Shown: positions 41,491 to 50,181 of the stretch, piece after piece | Layout of the letters: each line of letters opens with the position of its first letter | Position numbering within the stretch: position 1 is the stretch's first letter | NCBI GenBank assembly: GCA_934643825.1 | Contig: CAKUCW010000003.1 | Location: forward strand, 1 to 64,000 | Length of the DNA stretch: 64,000 nt | Direction of reading: 5' to 3' | From: an uncultured Clostridia bacterium | GTDB lineage: Bacteria > Bacillota > Clostridia > Christensenellales > Aristaeellaceae | The notes under the pieces: generated by a model | What the model was told of the DNA's origin: nothing | The model's input: the letters and a program-made list of their open reading frames with translations, nothing else | Database searches by the model: none | Program-made: the position numbers and the translations under genes

Positions 41491-41519
41491 TTGACCTTCA
41501 AGACGTATTCCGTTACAAT
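41491..41519 (+). promoter_or_regulatory. Promoter of the DUF6020 tandem pair
   Basis: TTGACC-N17-TACAAT begins two bases after the glgA terminator. The leader is about 110 bases. Confidence 0.7.
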
Positions 41520-41635
41520 GAAAGAATGGAAGATGGACAGCGATTCTTTTCCCGTCGCATATACCCGGAGGAATTGCCCTGCGCCATCAAGAATGGTTTT
41601 ACATCAAACAGCATCATGCACCAAAGGAGCTTTCC

Positions 41636-43411
41636 ATGTCTGTGATCCGAAAACATGCCGCGCTGTGGGCGCTGCTGTCCTGTCTTGTGCTTGCCATCGC
41701 CGCGCCCTATCTCATTCCCGCCAACCCGGACAGCGCCGTCTTTCGTTCCGGCACGCTGGGGTTGATTCTCGAATTTGCCTGTTTTTATCCCATCTATCAG
41801 GCAGCTTCGCACGCCGGCAAACGCCGGTTTGTCAGCGGGCTGGTCTTCGGCTTACTGTTTGCTGTCGCCCTGAGCATCGGTTCTGAACTGTTTATCTACA
41901 ACGGACTACTTCGCGGCATGGGCAGCCTGATCCGCCGTACAGCCGTGCCTCTTCTCGCGACGCCGGCACTTGGTTCGCTTGCCGCAAGGATGCTTGCCGT
42001 GCGCGAACCGATGCAGCCCAAAAAGTCCCTGCGCCTTCCGCTTTGGGCGTATGCACTCTTTTTCCTGCTCTGCTGGCTTCCCGTGCTGCTGGCGTTCTTC
42101 CCGGGAGCGCTGAATTACGATTTCCCGGGGCAGTATAATCAGCATTTGCAGCATTTCTATTCCAACATTCATCCCCTGCTGCACAGCGCCTTGAGCAATG
42201 GCTTGATGGCACTGGGCGAAGCTTTGGGCAGTCCGACGCTCGGCGTGCTGATCAACACGATCTTACAGATGATCCTCTTCGCCCTCGCGCTGGCATACAG
42301 CTGCGTATTCGTTCAGCGCCGCGGCGCACCTGCCTGGGTCAGCCTGCTGATGGCTGCCGCTTACGGTTTGATGCCGATCTTCTCGGTCATGGCGATTTCC
42401 ACTTGTAAAGACACGCTGTTCTCCGCCAGTGTGCTGGTCATGCTGCTCAAAACATGGGAACTGATCGAATCCCCGGAAACTTTCCTGGCGCACCGCGGAA
42501 ATATCGCGCTTTACATCGTCTGCGGCGTCGGAAGTGCGCTGCTGCGCAACAACGGTCTGTTCGCCTACGCGCTGCTTCTCCCCTCCCTGCTGATCGTTCT
42601 GCGCGGCTATCGCAAGCAGGTTGCTTTGCTCCTTGCCGCGTGTTTGTGCGCCAGCGCCGCCGTCACAGGCGTGCTGACCGTCGCACTCTCTCCCGAGGCC
42701 TCTCCCTCCTTCCAGCTATACAGCATTCCCGCCCAGCAGCTCGTCCGCGCCTACAACAGCGGCAGAATGAGCGACGAAGAGAAAGCAGAAATCGCGGAAT
42801 GGTATACGTCTGAAGAAGGCTATTACACCGTTCGCCCCCATCTGGGCGACGCCGCGAAGGGCTATCTGGATCGCCCCCGCATCCAGACGGACGGAAGCGA
42901 CTTCATGAAGCTCTGGGCGAAGGACGCCAAGAAGTATGCGCATGAATATGTGGAAGCGTTTTTGCTGCTCAACGTCGGCTCGTGGTATCCCGACGACCTG
43001 AGTCACTCCACCATCTACCCCGACGCCTCTTACAACGACAAAGGCTATTTGCAGCTGGAAGAATACGACATGACCGATGTCGGGATCCAGACAAGCAGCT
43101 TCCTGCCCGCCGTGCGCAAGCTGTTTGAGCGCATCTGCCGCCGCAATTATTATCAGAAATATCCCATCGTCGCCATCCTCTTCTCGACTGCGACGCCGTT
43201 CTGGGTGATCGTGTTCGCCTGCGCAAAGCTGGTTTCCGAAAAGCGCGGGCGATTCCTGCCTGTAGCGCTCGGTGTGCTGGGCATCTGGCTGAGCTACCTG
43301 TTCGGGCCCTGCACCCTGCCTCGATATACCCTGCCGCTGTTCTGCATGGCGCCTGCGCTGCTGTTTGCTTCTTATTTGAAGCCCGGAGAATCACATGATG
43401 AAAACAATTGA
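41636..43411 (+). CDS. DUF6020 family polytopic membrane protein, copy B
   Basis: This 591-residue integral membrane protein has about a dozen hydrophobic helices and a long soluble segment near 360-450. Its N-terminal block AAPYLIPANPDSAVFRSG is nearly identical to that of copy C. FPGALNYDFPGQYNQ followed by NIHPLLHSALSNG, and PAQQLVRAYNSG, match copies A and C. Function is unknown; the D...HPxxH layout in the first outer loop is like that of GT-C glycosyltransferases (inference). Ribosome site AAGGAG. Its end overlaps copy C by 17 bases, so the two are probably translated together. Confidence 0.72.
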   Translation: MSVIRKHAALWALLSCLVLAIAAPYLIPANPDSAVFRSGTLGLILEFACFYPIYQAASHAGKRRFVSGLVFGLLFAVALSIGSELFIYNGLLRGMGSLIRRTAVPLLATPALGSLAARMLAVREPMQPKKSLRLPLWAYALFFLLCWLPVLLAFFPGALNYDFPGQYNQHLQHFYSNIHPLLHSALSNGLMALGEALGSPTLGVLINTILQMILFALALAYSCVFVQRRGAPAWVSLLMAAAYGLMPIFSVMAISTCKDTLFSASVLVMLLKTWELIESPETFLAHRGNIALYIVCGVGSALLRNNGLFAYALLLPSLLIVLRGYRKQVALLLAACLCASAAVTGVLTVALSPEASPSFQLYSIPAQQLVRAYNSGRMSDEEKAEIAEWYTSEEGYYTVRPHLGDAAKGYLDRPRIQTDGSDFMKLWAKDAKKYAHEYVEAFLLLNVGSWYPDDLSHSTIYPDASYNDKGYLQLEEYDMTDVGIQTSSFLPAVRKLFERICRRNYYQKYPIVAILFSTATPFWVIVFACAKLVSEKRGRFLPVALGVLGIWLSYLFGPCTLPRYTLPLFCMAPALLFASYLKPGESHDENN

Positions 43412-45188
43412 TTTTATGCGCCGCCACGCGACGCCGATTGCGCTGCTTCTACTGCTGCTGTTCGTTGCCGCAGCGCCGTATCTCATTCCCGAAAACCCGG
43501 ACAGCGCCGTCTTTCGTTCCGGTACGCTGGGACTGATTCTGATTGCGGCATGCTTCTTCCCCGTTCGCCGTGCGCTGGAACGCCACGACATGCGCGATAT
43601 TCTGTTTGGCGTGGGCTTCGCGCTGGTGTTTGCGCTCTGTCTGGGGCTGGGCAGCGAGCTGGTTGCCTACGACGGTTTGCTTCCCGGAAAAGGCGCCCTG
43701 ATCCGCCGTCTGGCTGTTCCCGTCATGGCTTCTCCGACGCTGGGCTTGCTGGCTTCCTACCTGTTTGCCTTTGCGCCCTGCCGTCAGGCAAAAACAGAGT
43801 CCGCCTGCGGCTGCAAAAAGCTGTCGCTCTCTTTCTGGGTGTACTTTGCCGGGCTGACGATTGGCTATGTGCTGATTCTGCTGGCGCTTTTCCCCGGCGT
43901 CATCTCCTATGACTTTGAACATGAAATCCGTCAGTTCACATCCGGTGTCTATGAAGCGGCTCATCCCGTCTTTCACACGCTGCTGCTCGGCTCGATTTAT
44001 GCGCTGGGCGAATCCATTTTCGGCTCGATGACGGCTGGCGCCGCGCTGTACAGCGTCTTTCAGCTGCTCGTGATGGCGGCGTTGTATGCCTGGGCATGCA
44101 CGTTTATGCAGCGCCGGGTTCCACGCGGTGCAGCGCTGGCGGTTTGGGCGCTGTTCGCCCTTTTCCCTGTGCATGGCGTGCTTGCCGTTTCAACCGCCAA
44201 GGATCCGCTCTTTGGCAGCCTGTGCGTCGTGTTCTGCCTGCTGCTTTGGAACATGGCGGAAAACCCCGCCGCAATGCTGCAAAACCGCAAGCGCACCGCC
44301 GCTTTCATCCTCACCGGCGTATTCATGTGTCTGCTGCGCCACAATGCCATCGCCGTCGTTGCGATGGGCTGTCTTGCGGCGCTGCTTCTGGGCAAAGGCG
44401 TGCGCAGTCGTGCGGCGCTGCTCTGCCTGCTGACGCTGATTTCCTGCCTGCTGCTGCCTAAAGCCTTTGAAACCGCTGTCGGCGCGACAAAAACGCCCAG
44501 CAGCGAGTTGATGAGTGTCCCCTGTCAGCAGCTGATGCGCACGGCTGAATATGCGGGCGTCACCGAGGAAGAGCATGATGAGCTTGAAAGCTGGTTTTCC
44601 GACCAGACGTATCGCTACCGCTCGCATTGTGCCGACCCGGCAAAGGGCGGCAACTTCACCTTCAGCCGTTATCAGCAGAATCCGAGCGCGTTCTGGTCCA
44701 TGTATCTGCGCTATGGCGTGAAGTATCCTCGTACCTATCTGGAGGCTTTTCTTGAAAACAGCGTCGGCGTCTGGAATCCGGATGACCGCAGCCATGCGCA
44801 CAGCCTGAGCACCGAAGAAACGGTCTATATTTATCTGAACACCACCTACCCCTTCGACAGCGAACGCTATCCGATTCAGGCAAAATGCCTGTTGAAACCG
44901 CTGCATAAGCTCATCTATGCGTTCACGCATCACGTCCGTCAGGAGAAGTATCCGATTCTCGCCCAGCTCTTCTGCCCGGCGACGTATACCTTTCTGCTTC
45001 TGCTGACCGTTCTGCGCCTTCGCAGAGATCGACGCCGCACCTTTGCGCTGGCAACGCTCCCGCTTTGGGGCTTGTGGGCAACGGTTCTCTTCTCGGCTGG
45101 TGTGTTCGTCCGCTATGTCTATCCGATTATGGCAGCATCGCCTCTGCTGCTCGCTCTGGCATTCTTTTCCGAAAACAAGCCGTCTTAA
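43395..45188 (+). CDS. DUF6020 family polytopic membrane protein, copy C
   Basis: This 597-residue paralogue of copy B has AAPYLIPENPDSAVFRSG, FPGVISYDFEHEIRQ, AAHPVFHTLLLG and PCQQLMRTAEYAG. Conservation with B even at the nucleotide level in the N-terminal block points to a tandem duplication. The outer soluble segment (about 370-470) has diverged most (YAGVTEEEHDELESW, GVKYPRTYLEAFLENSVGVWNPDD), which suggests different substrates or partners. Ribosome site CGGAGAA at the 3' end of copy B. No terminator of the usual kind follows until the T-tailed hairpin of the insertion element at 45,337. Confidence 0.72.
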   Translation: MMKTIDFMRRHATPIALLLLLLFVAAAPYLIPENPDSAVFRSGTLGLILIAACFFPVRRALERHDMRDILFGVGFALVFALCLGLGSELVAYDGLLPGKGALIRRLAVPVMASPTLGLLASYLFAFAPCRQAKTESACGCKKLSLSFWVYFAGLTIGYVLILLALFPGVISYDFEHEIRQFTSGVYEAAHPVFHTLLLGSIYALGESIFGSMTAGAALYSVFQLLVMAALYAWACTFMQRRVPRGAALAVWALFALFPVHGVLAVSTAKDPLFGSLCVVFCLLLWNMAENPAAMLQNRKRTAAFILTGVFMCLLRHNAIAVVAMGCLAALLLGKGVRSRAALLCLLTLISCLLLPKAFETAVGATKTPSSELMSVPCQQLMRTAEYAGVTEEEHDELESWFSDQTYRYRSHCADPAKGGNFTFSRYQQNPSAFWSMYLRYGVKYPRTYLEAFLENSVGVWNPDDRSHAHSLSTEETVYIYLNTTYPFDSERYPIQAKCLLKPLHKLIYAFTHHVRQEKYPILAQLFCPATYTFLLLLTVLRLRRDRRRTFALATLPLWGLWATVLFSAGVFVRYVYPIMAASPLLLALAFFSENKPS

Positions 45189-45330
45189 CCGACGCGTATC
45201 GCCTTTTTCATGAAACAGCGATTTCCCCACAGACATGTTCCTTTCCTTCTGCATGATATGCCATACCTGCCGCTCCGCCAAAACGGCGCGGCAGGTTCAG
45301 CGGGCTTTATCGCTTCAGACTGTGGACAAT

Positions 45331-46045
45331 AATGATCCCCCGGCGTAGCCGGGGGTTTTTCTTAGACGGGCGTAGCCCTCTGTTACTTGCCACGCGTCAC
45401 GTCGCGTTGGTACGGTCTGACACTTGCATAGGCTTGTTACTTGCTGCCCGTAAACGGGCTCAACTTACTCAGAAATTCCCCATTGTCAGTTGTTCTCCCG
45501 CCTTGTCTTCATCCAACTGATGCTTTATGTACTCCTCGATTTTCTTTGCATTCTTCCCTACTGTATCCACATAGTACCCTCTGCACCAAAACTCTCTGTT
45601 CCGGTATTTGTACTTTAGTTCTGGATACTTTTCGTAGATCATTAAACTACTTCTCCCTTTTAAATACCCTACAAAACTTGATACAGATACCTTGGGTGGA
45701 ATCTTTACTAACATATGTACATGATCTTTACAGACTTCGGCTTCCACTATTTCGATTTTCTTCCAATCACATAGCATCCTTAGTATTTTTCCTATCTCTA
45801 CTCTCTTTTCCCCGTAGAATACTTTTCTTCTGTACTTAGGCGCAAATACAATATGGTATTTACATTCCCACTTCGTATGTGATAAACTATTCATGTCGTT
45901 CATTCGAATGACCTCCTTTTGTTGTCCCTTGTTGCAGTTGCCAGACCGCTTCTTGATTATACAACAAAAGGAGTTTCTTCTTCTACATGATCGCCAAAAG
46001 GCTTTTTTTGAACCACTCGCCTAGCGAGTGGTTTTCATTTATACA
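45331..46045 (-). mobile_element. IS200-type insertion element
   Basis: The element has one transposase gene on the minus strand and a compact hairpin towards each side: CCCCCGGC-GTA-GCCGGGGG at 45,337-45,355 and AACCACTCGC-CTA-GCGAGTGGTT at 46,011-46,033, both with three-base loops. Single-strand-transposing IS200/IS605 elements use such subterminal hairpins in place of terminal inverted repeats. Exact ends are not determined. The hairpin at 45,337 followed by TTTTT could also end transcripts from the DUF6020 pair. Two more hairpins (46,051-46,078 and 46,103-46,132), with GCTATTC arms, lie just beyond the right edge. Confidence 0.8.
45469..45903 (-). CDS. tnpA: IS200-family TnpA transposase (Y1 HUH)
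   Basis: This 144-residue Y1 transposase appears intact. SHTKWECKYHIVFAPKYRRK is the standard N-terminal start, KDHVHMLVKIPP carries the HUH metal motif, and CRGYYVDTVGKNAKKIEEYI carries the catalytic tyrosine helix. It acts on single-stranded DNA at replication forks. No TnpB/IscB partner is present, as is normal for IS200. Its codon use is AT-richer than that of the neighbours. The frame ends QLTMGNF beside the left-side leader. Confidence 0.93.
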   Translation of the reverse strand: MNDMNSLSHTKWECKYHIVFAPKYRRKVFYGEKRVEIGKILRMLCDWKKIEIVEAEVCKDHVHMLVKIPPKVSVSSFVGYLKGRSSLMIYEKYPELKYKYRNREFWCRGYYVDTVGKNAKKIEEYIKHQLDEDKAGEQLTMGNF

Positions 46046-46288
46046 AAAAGCTATTCTCCCCCCTGAAGGGGAGAATAGCCCTTCCCGCAAATGAAAGAAT
46101 AGCTGAATTTCTTAATTTTGCTATTCAAGTCAAGTTTGCTCATGTCAACACGCTGCAGCGGGCTTTATGCCCGCTTTTTTCATGCGCGAAAAACCGCGCA
46201 GCATCGGTTGCGTGTGCAGAATTTCAATGTTTGGCGGATTTCGGCGGATGAGAAGAGAAATTTACCCCATTTTTTTATTCCCAACCTC

Positions 46289-46340
46289 TTGACATTCACG
46301 CTTGACCGATGTATTATTGTATTAACCACTTAGTACAATA
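46289..46340 (+). promoter_or_regulatory. Promoter and operator of the gntR-ABC operon
   Basis: TTGACA-N17-TATTAT (46,289-46,317) is near consensus. TATTGTA (46,315-46,321) and TACAATA (46,334-46,340) form a dyad that overlaps the -10 and the start site, the right place for autorepression by the GntR-family product. Confidence 0.75.
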
Positions 46341-46360
46341 GTACAGGAAAGGAGAAGCCT

Positions 46361-46717
46361 ATGGAATGGCATATTGCCGCCGGACGTCCTGTCTATATCC
46401 AGCTCGTCGAGCAGCTCGAACGGGCTGTCGTCACCGGCGTATATCCCCCGGGCGAACGGGTTCCCGCCGTCCGTGATCTCGCCGCACAGGCGCAGGTCAA
46501 TCCCAATACCATGCAGCGTGCGCTTGCGGAGATGGAATCGCGTGGTTTGCTCGTCACCCAGCGCACGGCAGGGCGCACCGTCACCTCGGATACTGCCTTG
46601 ATTGCGAAAACGCGTCAGGCACTCGCCGCCTCGCTTGCTCAGGACTTTCTGGCGCAGGCAAAAGCGCTCGGACTTACCCGCGAGGAAATCCTCGCATTGC
46701 TTCAACAGGAGGAATAA
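46361..46717 (+). CDS. GntR-family regulator, YtrA subfamily
   Basis: This 118-residue regulator is a short YtrA-type protein: GntR winged helix (residues about 10-75, PVYIQLVEQLERAVVTG, VPAVRDLAAQAQVNPNTMQRAL and LLVTQRTAGRTVTSD) followed by a roughly 40-residue dimerisation helix pair and no effector domain. YtrA-type regulators typically repress their own operon, which encodes an ABC transporter, and that is the arrangement here: the ATPase gene starts three bases after the stop. A dyad operator overlaps the promoter. Ribosome site AAAGGAG. Confidence 0.92.
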   Translation: MEWHIAAGRPVYIQLVEQLERAVVTGVYPPGERVPAVRDLAAQAQVNPNTMQRALAEMESRGLLVTQRTAGRTVTSDTALIAKTRQALAASLAQDFLAQAKALGLTREEILALLQQEE

Positions 46718-46720
46718 AAC

Positions 46721-47419
46721 ATGACAGCAATCTATACCGCTCATCATCTGACCAAAAAATACGGCGGGCATACGGCTCTGCGCGATGTCAGCTTTTCGAT
46801 CGAGCCGGGGCGTCTGGTCGGTCTGCTCGGCCCGAACGGCGCAGGCAAATCGACGCTCATCAAATGCTCGATGGGGCTTTTGACGCCGACGTCGGGCGAC
46901 ATCATCATCGGCGGCGTCAAGCCCGGACCGGCATCCAAAGCCATGACCGCTTATCTTCCCGACCGCATGGCGCTCTCCGAAAGCCTGCGCGTGCGCGATG
47001 CCGTAGCGATGTTCGCGGATTTCTTCACCGATTTCGATCGGACGAAAGCGCGTGACATGCTGCTTGACCTGCATCTGGATGACAGCCAGCGCATCGGCGC
47101 AATGAGCAAGGGCATGCAGGAGAAGATGCAGCTCTGCCTGGTCATGTCCCGTGCCGCAAGGCTCTATCTGCTCGACGAACCGCTCGGCGGGGTCGATCCC
47201 GCAGCGCGTGATTATATTTTGAACACGATCCTGCGCAATTACAACGAAAACGCCGCCGTCGTCCTCTCGACGCATCTCATCGGCGATATCGAAAAGGCGC
47301 TGGATGAGGTTCTGATTCTCAAGGACAACACCGTGATGCTGCATCAGAGCGTGGACGAACTGCGCGAGGAAAAAGGCTGCAGCGTGGATGAGTATTTCAG
47401 GGAGGTTTTCAAATGCTGA
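46721..47419 (+). CDS. ABC transporter ATP-binding protein
   Basis: This 232-residue ATPase has Walker A GPNGAGKSTLI near residue 38, a signature-like region AMSKGMQEKMQLCL (in place of LSGGQ) near 128, Walker B ARLYLLDEPLGGVDP and the H-loop VLSTHLIGDIE. The degenerate signature is common in YtrB/CcmA-type exporters. It pairs with the permease encoded next, whose start overlaps its stop by 7 bases. Substrate is unknown; YtrA-linked systems respond to cell-wall antibiotics in Bacillus (family knowledge). Confidence 0.92.
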   Translation: MTAIYTAHHLTKKYGGHTALRDVSFSIEPGRLVGLLGPNGAGKSTLIKCSMGLLTPTSGDIIIGGVKPGPASKAMTAYLPDRMALSESLRVRDAVAMFADFFTDFDRTKARDMLLDLHLDDSQRIGAMSKGMQEKMQLCLVMSRAARLYLLDEPLGGVDPAARDYILNTILRNYNENAAVVLSTHLIGDIEKALDEVLILKDNTVMLHQSVDELREEKGCSVDEYFREVFKC

Positions 47420-48243
47420 GCAAATTGATTAAATATGAGCTGAAAGATGCTTCTCATTCCCTCTTCCCCATCGGTCTGGGCATGGCGATTCTGAGCGTGA
47501 TTTCCGCGCTGATGGTCGGCTCTGCCACGAAGGGATTTGACCTTTCGCGCCTTCCGTTCTATCCGCTGCTGAGCGGCTTGGTCGGGCTGCTGACGTTCAT
47601 CTGCGTCATCGCGGTGGTGGTCATCTGCCTGATGTCCAACGTCGGCAGCTTCTACCGCATGCTCGGTCATCGGGGCTATCTGGAAATGTCCCTGCCCGTG
47701 ACCATCCATCAGCACATCGCGGCGAAGCTGATTTCCGCCGTGCTGACCACCCTGCTGACCCTCATTTTCCTCAACCTGTGCGGCTTTGTCATCGTTCTGC
47801 CGAATCAGCCCGCCAACTGGTTCAGCACCATGCTCGGCGAAGGGCTGAACATGCTGCAAAACACCCCGATTAGCTTCATGCTTCTGCTCGTCCTCTTCCT
47901 GCTGGCAGGCGTAGCGATGTTCTATCTGCACACCTATCTGTCCTGCGCCATCGGCGGCTTTTTCCCGCAGCAGCGCAAACTGGCGAGCATCATCACGTTC
48001 TTCATTCTGCAATTCGTCGCGCAGGTGCTTTTCCTTCTGGTCGTCTCTTTCGCTTTCTCGCATATGGAATCGCTGGTTGACGCTCTGGGGCGTTTCGCCA
48101 TCGACATTCTGAACAGCACCGACGGCGAATGGAAGATCTTCTATGGTTCGCTGACCGGCGTTGTGGTGATTGAAGTCCTGATTGACGCGGTGCTGTGGTT
48201 CATCACGCGGACGATTCTGGTCAAGAGCCTGAACCTGCCGTAA
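47413..48243 (+). CDS. ABC transporter membrane protein
   Basis: This 276-residue membrane protein with six hydrophobic segments follows the topology of ABC-2-type permeases: N-terminal cytosolic helix MLSKLIKYELKDA, then paired helices, with a conserved YRMLGHRGYLEMSLPVTIHQHIAAKL block (seen as LEMSLPVTIHQHIAAKL) that couples to the ATPase. It has no strong substrate clue. It overlaps the ATPase gene by 7 bases and completes the gntR operon. Confidence 0.85.
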   Translation: MLSKLIKYELKDASHSLFPIGLGMAILSVISALMVGSATKGFDLSRLPFYPLLSGLVGLLTFICVIAVVVICLMSNVGSFYRMLGHRGYLEMSLPVTIHQHIAAKLISAVLTTLLTLIFLNLCGFVIVLPNQPANWFSTMLGEGLNMLQNTPISFMLLLVLFLLAGVAMFYLHTYLSCAIGGFFPQQRKLASIITFFILQFVAQVLFLLVVSFAFSHMESLVDALGRFAIDILNSTDGEWKIFYGSLTGVVVIEVLIDAVLWFITRTILVKSLNLP

Positions 48244-48362
48244 GGCTGTTCCGCGGCTGAAACGGCTTTCTCCGGTGAAGGCGCGTGGGTTCACGTTCTG
48301 AATCCGCCCGTTCTTTTCTTCAAGAGCCGATCACGCAGTCGGCTGGGTACAGTTTTCCATAC

Positions 48363-48551
48363 AACAGGAGGCTGTCAAGCTTAAACCGAACATTTCAAGA
48401 AACAAATATCTAAGCATTCGGGAATATGATATGGGGCTTTGCCCCATCGCCCCACCAAAGGGCTTTCCGGTCGCCCTTTGGAAACCTTCGGGCGCAAATA
48501 CTTAGTTTTATTCTTGAAATATCGGTGCTGTTAGCTTGACAGCCCCCTGTT
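48363..48551. mobile_element. MITE-like element with 19-bp near-perfect terminal inverted repeats
   Basis: AACAGGAGGCTGTCAAGCT at the left end matches AACAGGGGGCTGTCAAGCT on the complement of the right end, one mismatch in 19. Imperfect pairing (ATTTCAAGAA on both arms, CTAAG) continues some 40 bases inward. The core carries family A modules GGGGCTTTGCCCC and AAAGGGC...GCCCTTT. There is no ORF. The right end touches the stop codon of the S41 peptidase gene. Confidence 0.7.
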
Positions 48552-49735
48552 TATTCGATTTTAAGCACAGCCTGCACCGCTGTGTCCACGCCTTTTTCAA
48601 AATCGGAAAGCGTCTGCGGAATCAGGATATCCGGCTCGACAGGCTTGTGCGGCGCACCGTTCGCAAAATCCTTCGTTGAATACATCAGATAGAGCGTGTC
48701 CTTCAAATTCACCGCATTCAATTCGCCAAAGCCGATCGTACCGCCGGTCGTTTCCCCGACGAGCGTTGCGCCGATTTCCCGCAGATCCTCCGCATTCATC
48801 ACCGCGGAAGAGAACGTTCCCGCGCCGATCAGCGCGAAAAGCCGGCTTCCCTGCTCCTCGTATTTTTGAAGAAGCTGAATCAGGGGCTGAATGACGCTGC
48901 TGTCCCCGCCGCCGTTGTGACGCAAATCGACGATGATTTTTTCCGGCGCAGACGTCAGCTGAGCGTCAAGCGCCGCGGCAAAGTCCTTCATCGGCATGTT
49001 CTCGTCGTTCGTGCATTCGTTGTACTGGATAAACAGCGTTCCCGCCTCCGCCAGCGTTGCGCGGTATGTGCCGCGCTGCAAGAGCGTATCCGCCAGCGGA
49101 AGGATGGTCGATGTGTCGTAAGCGTATTCGGTCAGACTTTCAAAGGCGACCGTCTGCTTCTCCCCGTCCATCGGGTTTTCAAGCGTAACCTTGACAGCGT
49201 CCATCGAATCCGTCGCGCCGATTTCCCTGAGCAGAGCAAGCATGCACAAATTTCGCGCAGTCTGCGTTCTGCGGCATCCTTCCGTTTCGAAGCTGATGTA
49301 GGCAGAGAGTGCCGTTTCGACTTCTTCAATCGGCATATCGCCGATGGCGGCGATCGTCCATCCCAGATAGGGCTTCGCGCATTCCTGCCCCTGAACGATC
49401 ACATATTTTCCCTCGACCGCCATCACAAAATACGGCGTGCGAACATTATACCATGCCCCGTCGAACAGCTGCGTATGCTCATCCTTCAAAGATGCAATCC
49501 ATCGGCACAGCGCAAAGCCCGCTTCTCCCTGTTCCTCCAGCTCGTCCCAATTCTGCGTCAGCGCTTCCGCCTGCGCATCAAACGCCTCTTTCGTGATATT
49601 CGTGTAAGGCGCGGGATGATTGGCTCGAAGCGTATCCGCCACAATCTGCGGTATGCCTGCCTGCGCCTTTGCGCCGCCCGACAGCAAAAGCATCGCCGCC
49701 ATCAGCAGCCCTGCAAACCCATTTGTCTTTTTCAT
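48551..49735 (-). CDS. S41-family serine peptidase (secreted)
   Basis: This 394-residue protein has a signal peptide (LLMAAMLLLSGGAKA, cleavage near residue 25) and a C-terminal S41 (tail-specific/C-terminal processing peptidase-like) domain: KIIVDLRHNGGGDSSVI, then the catalytic Ser in GAGTFSSAVMNAEDL and VGETTGGTIGFGEL. An N-terminal helical part precedes it; a PDZ domain is not obvious. It is probably an extracytoplasmic peptidase of unknown target. The gene is last in a long minus-strand run and ends exactly at the inverted-repeat element. Confidence 0.85.
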   Translation of the reverse strand: MKKTNGFAGLLMAAMLLLSGGAKAQAGIPQIVADTLRANHPAPYTNITKEAFDAQAEALTQNWDELEEQGEAGFALCRWIASLKDEHTQLFDGAWYNVRTPYFVMAVEGKYVIVQGQECAKPYLGWTIAAIGDMPIEEVETALSAYISFETEGCRRTQTARNLCMLALLREIGATDSMDAVKVTLENPMDGEKQTVAFESLTEYAYDTSTILPLADTLLQRGTYRATLAEAGTLFIQYNECTNDENMPMKDFAAALDAQLTSAPEKIIVDLRHNGGGDSSVIQPLIQLLQKYEEQGSRLFALIGAGTFSSAVMNAEDLREIGATLVGETTGGTIGFGELNAVNLKDTLYLMYSTKDFANGAPHKPVEPDILIPQTLSDFEKGVDTAVQAVLKIE

Positions 49736-49772
49736 GTTGTTCCTTCCTGACGGCTTGCGAATCCAGCCGCGC

Positions 49773-50165
49773 TTATAAATCGTCGCTGCTCACACCGCCG
49801 CCATAGCGTTTGAGGATGTACTCACCCTGCTCGTTCTTCTCATAGTCAAAGCCGTAGCTGCCCGTTTTTCCATTCAGCTGATAGGTCAGCGTCACGATGA
49901 CGCGGTCTGCGCCCGTCGTTTTGCACGCGACGCCCGTCTCTGTCACGGTCGCATCCGGAAACGCATCGGTGAATGTCTTGACCGCCATCTCCCGCACGAC
50001 CGGAACAAAGCTCCAATCTCTGCTTGCGCTCCCGCTCTGCGGCGTATCCAGCTGTTCGCTCTTGAGTTTTTCGCCGACCTCGTGCAGCGTGCCTTCGATT
50101 TTCGTGCATCCCGAAAGCGTGATGACCAGCGCCGCAAGAAGCATCGCGCAAATGATCTTCTTCAT
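49773..50165 (-). CDS. Small putative lipoprotein
   Basis: This 130-residue protein has a lipoprotein signal peptide ending in LSGC (lipobox Cys at 20), followed by a short linker and a strand-rich domain (VMEMAVKTF-type helix, TVTETGVACKTTGADRVIV, TLTYQLNGKTGSYGFDYEKN, GEYILKRYGGG). No family is recognised. It lies between the MocR-like regulator and the S41 peptidase and is probably co-transcribed with both. Confidence 0.7.
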   Translation of the reverse strand: MKKIICAMLLAALVITLSGCTKIEGTLHEVGEKLKSEQLDTPQSGSASRDWSFVPVVREMAVKTFTDAFPDATVTETGVACKTTGADRVIVTLTYQLNGKTGSYGFDYEKNEQGEYILKRYGGGVSSDDL

Positions 50166-50181
50166 ATTTATTTTTCTCCTT

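Noticed and set aside
45265..45296. Terminator after DUF6020 copy C
   Set aside because: CCTGCCGC/GCGGCAGG forms a stem but has no T tail; the T-tailed hairpin at 45,337 is a better candidate.
46118..46333. 71-codon open frame right of the insertion element
   Set aside because: Spans hairpins and the gntR promoter, and has no ribosome site.
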